DNA of 9,844 nucleotides from Methylomonas sp. (GTDB taxonomy: Bacteria; Pseudomonadota; Gammaproteobacteria; Methylococcales; Methylomonadaceae). This document shows, in pieces, positions 1 through 4,801 of the stretch; within the stretch, counting starts at the first letter, position 1; each line of letters opens with the position of its first letter. Location of the stretch: the NCBI GenBank assembly GCA_026988195.1, contig JALSLS010000372.1:1-9844 (forward strand). Reading direction: 5' to 3'. A model generated the notes under the pieces. The model ran no database searches. It had not been told where the DNA came from and saw only the letters and a list, made by a program, of their open reading frames with translations. The translations under genes and the position numbers were made by a program.

Positions 1-344
1 CCGATCATAAATAAATCAAATCCACCATCAAAATCACGCTGCATGGGGGTAAATGATACAAAAACTAGCCAGAAAATATAGTTTGTAATCGTTACTTTTT
101 GAGTTTGATAGCCAAGGGTTAGCATGCTAGCAATGACGATCCAAATACATAAAAAAAATGGAATCATCGGGAATTCGACATCCAAGTAAGGAATAGGGTC
201 AAATATTAAATGATTAAAATAAAGTAGAAAGCAAACTTCTTGAAGGGTTACCAAGCCAAATAATATGCGAAAAATACCGATTCCTGTCGTGGGAACTTGG
301 TGGTGGTAAAGTGATGAGATTTTTGAGTGGAATGCCTTATACAT
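1..344 (-). CDS. HTTM-like multi-pass membrane protein, N-terminal part (runs off left edge)
   Basis: The minus strand reads open from an ATG at 344 to the window edge, giving 114 residues of a longer protein. After a short polar start (MYKAFHSKISSLYHH) comes a hydrophobic segment beginning TGIGIFRILFGLVTLQEVCF. Two more hydrophobic stretches follow, IPFFLCIWIVIASMLTLGY and TNYIFWLVFVSFTP. The RILFG motif near the start, followed by several helices and short polar loops, resembles the HTTM (gamma-carboxylase-like) membrane domain. This is pattern recognition only. HTTM proteins are often uncharacterised, so no reaction is proposed. I see no clear Shine-Dalgarno sequence before the ATG. Upstream in this frame I found no other ATG before a stop near 434, so this start is the simplest choice. 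A nested palindrome (393-459) lies just upstream. Confidence 0.6.
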   Translation of the reverse strand, partial: MYKAFHSKISSLYHHQVPTTGIGIFRILFGLVTLQEVCFLLYFNHLIFDPIPYLDVEFPMIPFFLCIWIVIASMLTLGYQTQKVTITNYIFWLVFVSFTPMQRDFDGGFDLFMI

Positions 345-392
345 AAAGTAGTAGAAATAGTTGGATAAATTACTACTAATTATAAGGTAAAT

Positions 393-459
393 GGTGTTGC
401 TACTCCATCAGAGATACTACGGCTAGGTAGTTTGATGGAGGGATGCTATTTTCAACACC
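393..459. repeat. Nested imperfect palindrome (67 bp)
   Basis: Three pairs of inverted arms are nested. GGTGTTG (393-399) pairs with CAACACC (453-459). CTCCATCA (403-410) pairs with TGATGGAG (433-440). ACTAC (416-420) pairs with GTAGT (427-431). The left side has 3 bases between the outer and middle arms and the right side has 12, so the fold has an asymmetric bulge. It lies between the HTTM-like gene and the terminator of the 42-aa gene. It could be a worn miniature element, a structured leader of the HTTM-like gene, or a terminator-like barrier; the sequence does not decide. Confidence 0.6.
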
Positions 460-460
460 C

Positions 461-503
461 TTTAAAACAATAAAAGCCGTACCAAGAAATCCTAGCACGG
501 CTT
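461..503 (-). terminator. Rho-independent terminator of the 42-aa gene
   Basis: On the minus strand, 24 bases after the stop codon at 528, AAGCCGTGC (503-495) pairs with GTACGGCTT (482-474). The stem has 9 pairs including one G-T, and the loop has 12 bases. It runs into the T-rich tract TTTTATTGTTTT (475-464 area). Orientation and distance fit the end of the small minus-strand gene. Confidence 0.8.
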
Positions 504-527
504 AAATGTAGAAAAGCTAATTAAAGC

Positions 528-656
528 TTAATCTTCGTCTTCTGGCTCTGCGAAAACCCATTTTACGAAAAAGTAGCCAACAGCAATAACGATTACTGCA
601 ACGACCATACCTTCTGGTTCTTTTAACATTTCTACTACGTCTAAGATCGCTCCCAT
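528..656 (-). CDS. Small single-helix membrane protein, 42 aa
   Basis: The product is 42 residues. An amphipathic, partly acidic start (MGAILDVVEMLKEPEG) is followed by one membrane helix, about residues 17-36 (MVVAVIVIAVGYFFVKWVFA), and a strongly acidic tail EPEDED. I do not recognise the family. The start at 656 is chosen because AGGTAGGA lies a few bases before this ATG. A longer reading in the same frame would begin upstream of the -10 box and run through a leader hairpin. The gene has its own TTGACA promoter (719-746), leader hairpin (691-706) and terminator (461-503), so it looks like a genuine single-gene transcription unit. Proteins of this size with one helix are often accessory subunits or regulators of larger membrane complexes, but nothing here identifies a partner. 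No Cys or His is present, so a classic metal site is unlikely apart from the acidic tail. Confidence 0.75.
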   Translation of the reverse strand: MGAILDVVEMLKEPEGMVVAVIVIAVGYFFVKWVFAEPEDED

Positions 657-690
657 GAGTGTCCTACCTTTTTTATATGTGATTATAAAG

Positions 691-706
691 TGCCAGTTAT
701 CTGGCA
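691..706 (-). promoter_or_regulatory. Leader hairpin of the 42-aa gene
   Basis: TGCCAG and CTGGCA form a perfect 6-bp stem with a 4-base loop. It lies a few bases downstream of the predicted transcription start (about 712) and about 35 bases before the start codon. It could stabilise the 5' end of the mRNA or act as a small operator. Confidence 0.5.
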
Positions 707-718
707 TCCGAACTACGT

Positions 719-746
719 ATGTTACTTTAGCAGAGTCTAATGTCAA
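719..746 (-). promoter_or_regulatory. Sigma70-type promoter for the 42-aa gene
   Basis: On the minus strand there is a perfect -35 box TTGACA (746-741), a 16-base spacer and a -10 box TAACAT (724-719, 4 of 6 consensus bases). The predicted start is near 712, giving a leader of about 55 bases before the ATG at 656. Confidence 0.65.
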
Positions 747-789
747 GCTAAAAGTGCGATAGGCTCAGCTTTTGATAGATTGTTAATGC

Positions 790-820
790 TTGTATGGAAT
801 TTTATTACTTTTGCTATAAT
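790..820 (+). promoter_or_regulatory. Extended -10 promoter for the ABC transporter operon
   Basis: TATAAT at 815-820 is a perfect -10 box, preceded by TGC, which gives the extended -10 form TGnTATAAT. The upstream -35 is weak; the best candidate is TTGTAT at 790-795 with a long spacer. The predicted start near 827 gives a leader of about 145 bases before the ATPase gene. Apart from this promoter, the 657-971 gap holds the divergent promoter of the 42-aa gene; I see no further gene in it. Confidence 0.6.
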
Positions 821-971
821 CATTGTAACTAAAAAGGTTTAAGCGTTTTTAGAGGGCTTTATTTGGGTGTTTTATTTAGGCATAAAAACATTTGAAAGTA
901 GGAAGGTGATTAGCCTTAAATAATCCATATATAAAGTAGGGTTTATTTCGTAGTTTAATGAGGAACATTGT

Positions 972-1640
972 TTGATTAATATCGATTCACTAGAATTGTC
1001 GTATGGTGTTGATGGCTTTAGGCTTTCCATTCCTAGACTTAAAATTGAGAATGCGGAAAAGGTGGCTATCATCGGGGCTAGTGGTTCTGGGAAGACTACG
1101 TTACTTAAGCTTATTTCTGGAATTATAAAACCTCAACAGGGCCTCATTACAATAGGGGGTATTGTCATTAATAAACTTTCAGATGTTGAATGTCGTGATT
1201 ATAGAATTTCAAATATAGGGTTTATTTTTCAAGATTTTGAATTGTTAGATTATCTAAATGTTCAAGATAATATTCTTCACCCTTTTAGAATTACTAAATC
1301 TTTAAGCATAGATCATCACGTGCGTGAAAGAATGAAAAGGTTAGCTGAGGAAATGGGTATTGTTGATAAGCTAAAACGATACACTACTAATTTGTCACAA
1401 GGTGAAAAACAACGTGCCGCAATTTGTAGGGCAATGGTGACGATGCCTAAGATTATTCTTGCAGATGAAGCAACAGGGAACCTTGATCCGAGTAATAAGA
1501 TAAAAATTTTGGATGCACTTTTTCAGAGTGCTGATAAAAATAAGGCTACATTAATTGCAGTAACACATGATCATGAATTGTTAGAACGCTTTGATAGAGT
1601 GATTGATTTTAAACAGTTTTGCGGTGTGGGGGCTGTATGA
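972..1640 (+). CDS. ABC transporter ATP-binding protein (LolD/MacB/FtsE type)
   Basis: This is a 222-aa nucleotide-binding subunit that would power the FtsX-type permease encoded next. All core motifs are present: Walker A GASGSGKT (35-42), Q-loop glutamine at 87 (FIFQD), signature LSQGEKQ (141-147), Walker B IILADE (161-166), D-loop GNLD (169-172) and H-loop VTHD with His199. The length and the LADEATGNLDP stretch fit the LolD/MacB/FtsE group rather than classical ZnuC importers. The start is a TTG at 972, chosen because GAGGA ends seven bases upstream and the conserved N-terminal strand begins right after it. The last bases overlap the permease ATG (ATGA), which indicates translational coupling. 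It is probably transcribed from the extended -10 promoter at 815-820. The substrate cannot be read from this subunit; the neighbouring ZnuA-like protein suggests a metal. Confidence 0.93.
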   Translation: MINIDSLELSYGVDGFRLSIPRLKIENAEKVAIIGASGSGKTTLLKLISGIIKPQQGLITIGGIVINKLSDVECRDYRISNIGFIFQDFELLDYLNVQDNILHPFRITKSLSIDHHVRERMKRLAEEMGIVDKLKRYTTNLSQGEKQRAAICRAMVTMPKIILADEATGNLDPSNKIKILDALFQSADKNKATLIAVTHDHELLERFDRVIDFKQFCGVGAV

Positions 1641-2818
1641 TTGATAGTTTTTACTTGGCTTGGCGGTATATTGCTTTTAATCGGATAAAAACGCTTACCT
1701 TAGTTATGTGTATTAGTTTGGTTTCTTTTCTTCCCTTTGCTTTAAAAATACTACTTAAGGAAAGTGAGCATCAGTTAATGTCTAGAGCAACGACGACTCC
1801 TTTACTCATTGGAGCAAAAGGGAATTCACTAGATTTAGTGATGAATTCTTTGTATTTTTCCAAGGAGAAGCCTAACTTTATAAGTATGAAAGCTGTTGAA
1901 AAAGTGATGAGTTCATACTTGGCAATGCCTATCCCTCTTTATACGCGATTTCACGCTAGGGAGTACCCTATTGTAGGGACTGGACTTGATTACTTTGAGT
2001 TTAGAGGGCATAAAATTGTTAATGGCCGTGCTTTTGCTATGTTGGGTGAGGCGGTGATTGGTGCAGATGTAGCTGAGCGTTTAAATTTAAAAGTAGGGGG
2101 TAGCATTTTGTCTTCTCCTGAAAATTTGTTCGATTTGGCTGGCGTATACCCTCTTAAAATGAAAGTGACAGGGGTACTGCAAAAAACAAATTCTGTGGAT
2201 GATAAAGCTGTATTTGTAGACCTTAAAACAACGTGGGTTATTCAAGGCTTGGGGCATGGTCATCAAGATGTGAAAAAGATTAAAGATGCCAGTAATGTAT
2301 TAAGTCGCTCAGAAAAATCAATCACAACGTCAACAAAGATCAAGCAATATACTGAAATTAATTTAGAAAATCTTGGCGCTTTTCATTTTCATGGTGACCC
2401 TTCTATTTATCCTTTAACTGCAATTATTGCAGTGCCTCAAGATGAGAAATCAGCAACTATCTTAATAGGACGGTATTTATCGGAACAAACGAATCAACAG
2501 ATAGTCAGACCTAAGCGGGTCATTGAAGATTTACTGGGAAATATTTTTCAAATTAAAGCCTTTATTGATGCTGTGGTGCTGATAGTGGCGATAGCCATGG
2601 TACTCGCTATCTTTTTGGTTTTTAGTTTATCATTTAGGTTGCGTCAAAAAGAAATAAGTACCATTCTTCATTTAGGCTGTAGTCGCAGTACTGTTATTCA
2701 GCTAATAGGTGCTGAAATTTTGATAATTGTAATGTTTAGTGGCGCTTTATGTTTTTCCGCGCTATTAGTTTTACAGTATTTTCAGGGCGAAATCGTACAT
2801 AAACTTTTTATTTCGTAA
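1637..2818 (+). CDS. FtsX/MacB-type ABC permease
   Basis: The protein has 393 residues. TM1 lies at about 18-40 and is followed by a large periplasmic domain of the MacB type (about 41-305) with the typical GEAVIGADVAERLNLKVG stretch at 137-154. TM2 is at about 310-332, a cytoplasmic coupling segment with RQKEISTILHLG follows, and TM3 is at about 361-382. The protein ends 11 residues later, so the fourth helix usual in FtsX/LolC/MacB permeases is not seen. Only 22 bases separate its stop from the next gene, so a frameshifted TM4 is unlikely. The periplasmic part has two paired-His motifs, HGH (207-209) and HFH (250-252). The N-terminal PLLIGAKGNSLDLVMNSLYF stretch resembles, from memory, permeases of the Zur-regulated P. 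aeruginosa PA4063-PA4066 and V. cholerae zrg clusters. The ATG at 1637 is preferred over a TTG at 1619 because it gives an ATGA overlap and follows a G-rich ribosome binding site. Confidence 0.88.
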   Translation: MIDSFYLAWRYIAFNRIKTLTLVMCISLVSFLPFALKILLKESEHQLMSRATTTPLLIGAKGNSLDLVMNSLYFSKEKPNFISMKAVEKVMSSYLAMPIPLYTRFHAREYPIVGTGLDYFEFRGHKIVNGRAFAMLGEAVIGADVAERLNLKVGGSILSSPENLFDLAGVYPLKMKVTGVLQKTNSVDDKAVFVDLKTTWVIQGLGHGHQDVKKIKDASNVLSRSEKSITTSTKIKQYTEINLENLGAFHFHGDPSIYPLTAIIAVPQDEKSATILIGRYLSEQTNQQIVRPKRVIEDLLGNIFQIKAFIDAVVLIVAIAMVLAIFLVFSLSFRLRQKEISTILHLGCSRSTVIQLIGAEILIIVMFSGALCFSALLVLQYFQGEIVHKLFIS

Positions 2819-2840
2819 CGACAATTAATATAAGAGCATA

Positions 2841-3755
2841 ATGAAACAATCAAATACTTATTTTATACAGAAAATCATTGTATTTTCTTCCCTTTTTTTA
2901 GCTTTTAACCAAGTGCAAGCTGAACAAGATACCCCTTTAAATATTTATACGGTTAATTATCCTATAAAGTTTTTTGCCAAAACTATTGCCAAGCAACATG
3001 CTAATGTTACCCTGCCCGTGCCGACAGATATTGATCCTGCTTTTTGGTCACCAAAGGCTGAGGATGTGGCTAGTTTACAAAAAGCAGATATGATTTTACT
3101 AAATGGGGCTAATTACGCTAAATGGCTGCCAAAAGTCTCTTTACCTTTGTTCAAGCTAGTCAATACATCTTCAGAGTTTAAAGAGGCTTATATTGCCTTA
3201 AATGAAGGTGTTACCCATAACCATGGAACAGGTGGGAAGCACTCCCATGCTGGCACAGCATTTACCACATGGCTTGATTTTTCATTAGCTGAGAAGCAGG
3301 CAAAGTCGATTTTTAAAGCGTTGTCTAGAAAAGAACCGAAATTTAATGCGGATTTTGTACAAAATTTTATACCGCTACAGAAGGCGTTATTGGGGTTTGA
3401 CAGTCAATTAATTGAAATAGGTAAAGCACTTAATGGGCAGGCTCTGTTGGCTTCACATCCTATTTATCAGTATATGGCGAGGCGATATCAGTTAAACCTA
3501 GAAAGTGTTCATTGGGAGCCTGAAGAAGTGCCAACTGAGGAACAATGGGGAATATTACAAGCACTAGTTGCTAAGCATCCCGCCAAATGGATGCTTTGGG
3601 AAGGTGAGCCAGCAGCTGAAACTGTGTCAAAATTAGAACAACTAGGAATAAAAAGTATTGTTTTTACACCGGTTGCTAATTCACCTGAGACAGGTGATTT
3701 TTTGAGTATAATGCAAGAAAACATTGCCAGGTTAAAAACAATAATCAAAGAGTAA
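2841..3755 (+). CDS. ZnuA-like periplasmic metal-binding protein with degenerate ligand set
   Basis: The product has 304 residues with a signal peptide (cleavage likely VQA-27/E28) and the two-lobe layout of the cluster A-I (ZnuA/TroA) metal-binding proteins. Recognisable family segments are VPTDIDPAFWSPKAEDVASL (60-79), a His-rich loop NHGTGGKHSHAG (127-138), TTWLDFSLA (142-150), SHPIYQYMARRY (205-216) and the C-terminal IVFTPVANSPETGDF. In the usual family pattern, His stands in DPHxxxP, in HxWLDP and after Ser in the third segment, with Asp in the last. Here these are Ala67, Thr142 (approximately), His206 and Thr, so only His206 remains in place. The His-rich loop and the VHWEPEE segment (223-229) could supply other ligands. 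AAGAG precedes the ATG, and the gene lies 22 bases after the permease in the same operon. It may be a metal chaperone or sensor for this transporter rather than a normal ZnuBC partner; that is inference. Confidence 0.85.
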   Translation: MKQSNTYFIQKIIVFSSLFLAFNQVQAEQDTPLNIYTVNYPIKFFAKTIAKQHANVTLPVPTDIDPAFWSPKAEDVASLQKADMILLNGANYAKWLPKVSLPLFKLVNTSSEFKEAYIALNEGVTHNHGTGGKHSHAGTAFTTWLDFSLAEKQAKSIFKALSRKEPKFNADFVQNFIPLQKALLGFDSQLIEIGKALNGQALLASHPIYQYMARRYQLNLESVHWEPEEVPTEEQWGILQALVAKHPAKWMLWEGEPAAETVSKLEQLGIKSIVFTPVANSPETGDFLSIMQENIARLKTIIKE

Positions 3756-3780
3756 AACCTGCTTGGTCATGTTTGTTGAT

Positions 3781-3882
3781 GTAACCGTTCAGTCCCCCTC
3801 TTTGGAAAAGAGGGGTTAGAGGAGGTTTTATTAGACAAATCCCCCTCAATCCCCCTTTTTCAAAGGGGGAGGTGGACGGTTA
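3781..3882. repeat. 102-bp MITE-like repeat, copy 1
   Basis: The ends are imperfect inverted repeats (GTAACCGTTCA at left, GGACGGTTA at right). Two strong internal hairpins are present: CCCCTCTT (3795-3802) with AAGAGGGG (3808-3815), and CCCCCTTT (3851-3858) with AAAGGGGG (3862-3869). A second copy of identical length lies at 4501-4602 in the same orientation, with 95 of 102 positions matching and no gaps. A TA at each tip would fit a TA-target (IS630/Tc1-like) non-autonomous element, which is inference. The first hairpin could also help end transcription of the ABC operon. Confidence 0.85.
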
Positions 3883-3911
3883 TTTATTGATAGATAAATG
3901 AGGGGATAATA

Positions 3912-4466
3912 ATGAACCAACAAAAAAAGATCTTTTTAGGTATTGTTTTATGTTTATTTTCAATAACAGGGCAGGCAGATCACTTTCCTGTTGGTAGTGC
4001 TGTACTGGCTGATTGCAACGGTTTTTTTACAAAAGGTAAGATTAAAAGGCTTTATCAAGAAAAGTATGTGGTTCGTTTTGACAAGGATGCAAGGCCTGCG
4101 CATTGCACACCCTTTTCATGGGATGGGCGATTTCTTGTGGCCTATCAGACAGTGACTAAAGCAACCGGCAAGGTCAAACCAAAATCCAGTTTCTTTTCTA
4201 CTACAGTCGAGTTTGAGGTGGGTGATAAGCTGGATATATATTATAGGGCGGCTGAGCGAGGCAAGTTTCTTGACCATAAATTCACGGTCAGAGTTGAAAT
4301 TGTGGAAATTAATGCCAATGGTGCTGCACAATTAAAAGTGGTGGGAGGCGAAGTTAAGGCGCAGCAAGTTTTTACTCGTTGGGTGGGGACTAATTATGTT
4401 TTATTAGATTTTTCCAGTCATTTGGTTGCTGATAAGTTGACTATTCTTAATGTAGATAAATTGTAA
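3912..4466 (+). CDS. Exported protein with Tudor/SH3-like N-terminal domain, unknown function
   Basis: The protein has 184 residues. A signal peptide (MNQQKKIFLGIVLCLFSITGQA, cleavage about 22/23) precedes a small beta-rich domain at about 24-75. The pattern VGSAVLADCNGFFTKGKIKRL followed by KYVVRFDKD looks like a Tudor/SH3-like barrel (VG..V.A...G....G.I......Y.VRF.D). Cys35 and Cys65 are the only cysteines after the signal peptide and could form a disulfide. The second half (about 98-184) repeats a VGDKLDIYYR start and alternates beta-type stretches, so it may be a second small barrel. I do not recognise a named family and assign no function. GAGGGG lies about seven bases before the ATG. 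The gene stands alone between two copies of a 102-bp repeat, which suggests acquisition or mobilisation as a cassette; its mRNA would start near or inside copy 1. Confidence 0.8.
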   Translation: MNQQKKIFLGIVLCLFSITGQADHFPVGSAVLADCNGFFTKGKIKRLYQEKYVVRFDKDARPAHCTPFSWDGRFLVAYQTVTKATGKVKPKSSFFSTTVEFEVGDKLDIYYRAAERGKFLDHKFTVRVEIVEINANGAAQLKVVGGEVKAQQVFTRWVGTNYVLLDFSSHLVADKLTILNVDKL

Positions 4467-4500
4467 CGATTTAGCTTGTAAGTAGATAATGGTGGTGCAA

Positions 4501-4602
4501 GTAACCGTTCAGTCCCTCTCTTTGGAAAAGAGCGGTTAGGGGAGATTTTATTAGACAAATCCCCCTCAATCCCCCTCTTTCAAAGGGGGAGGTGAACAGT
4601 TA
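4501..4602. repeat. 102-bp MITE-like repeat, copy 2
   Basis: This is the same element as 3781-3882, in direct orientation and exactly 720 bases downstream, with seven substitutions and no gaps. Its tips form GTAACcGTTCA/TGAACaGTTAC. Two substitutions fall on opposite sides of one stem pair of the first hairpin (a C-G pair in copy 1 becomes T and C), so that stem carries a mismatch here; the second hairpin is intact. It lies 35 bases after the stop of the 184-aa gene. Confidence 0.85.
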
Positions 4603-4776
4603 CGGTGCAGGGTTATTGATGCGCTTCGTTCCTCAGCACATCCTATGAGTTCTCTTTATTTTGTAGCTAATAAGCAGAGGAATAATATGACTCATAAACA
4701 GATTTTTTCGACAGCCTAGGGCGGAACACTCCTACGAAGCATTTTACTGAAAAGTCAAAATCGAGACGTTATTAAA
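4603..4776. other. Non-coding stretch with repeat-like debris and a relic start
   Basis: No credible gene is present. Two things stand out. The segment GATGCGCTTCGTTCCTCAGC (4618-4637) and what follows reads on the minus strand as TAGGATGTGCTGAGGAACG..., a string I associate with dispersed repeats in several proteobacteria. There is also a good ribosome binding site AGAGGA followed by an ATG at 4687, but this frame stops after ten codons (4719). It could be the stump of a lost gene or chance. Confidence 0.4.
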
Positions 4777-4801
4777 CCCTCATTTCTTACTATTTTGAGG
4801 G
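4777..4801 (-). terminator. Possible terminator hairpin of the cusRS-like operon
   Basis: CCCTCA (4777-4782) and TGAGGG (4796-4801) form a 6-bp stem that spans the kinase stop codon and is followed on the minus strand by TTTAATAA. The T tract is short, so this is a weak candidate. Confidence 0.35.

Noticed and set aside
528..746. A longer, 72-aa version of the small minus-strand gene.
   Set aside because: Its start would lie at the -35 box and the frame would run through the -10 box and the leader hairpin, while the ATG at 656 has a proper ribosome binding site.
811..830. Possible Zur box around the -10 of the ABC operon, because TATAAT and GTAAC are close together.
   Set aside because: The halves do not form the symmetric GTTATANTATAAC core of gammaproteobacterial Zur sites.
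958..975. Five-codon reading frame (ATG at 958) whose TGA overlaps the TTG start of the ATPase gene.
   Set aside because: It has no ribosome binding site of its own, and the GAGGA inside it serves the TTG start; too short to claim a leader peptide.
872..1072. Minus-strand reading frame of 66 codons over the ATPase gene start.
   Set aside because: It is antisense to a well-supported gene, shows no family pattern and has no visible ribosome binding site.
1619..1636. Upstream TTG start for the permease adding six residues.
   Set aside because: The ATG at 1637 gives the usual ATGA overlap and has a G-rich ribosome binding site; the extra residues RCGGC look unlike a permease start.
2819..2840. 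Frameshifted remainder of the permease that would hold the missing fourth helix.
   Set aside because: Only 22 bases separate the stop from the next gene, far too few for a helix in any frame.
3781..4602. CRISPR array, considered because of two near-identical repeats.
   Set aside because: There are only two copies, 102 bp each, with a gene between them and inverted ends; this fits mobile elements, not a CRISPR array.
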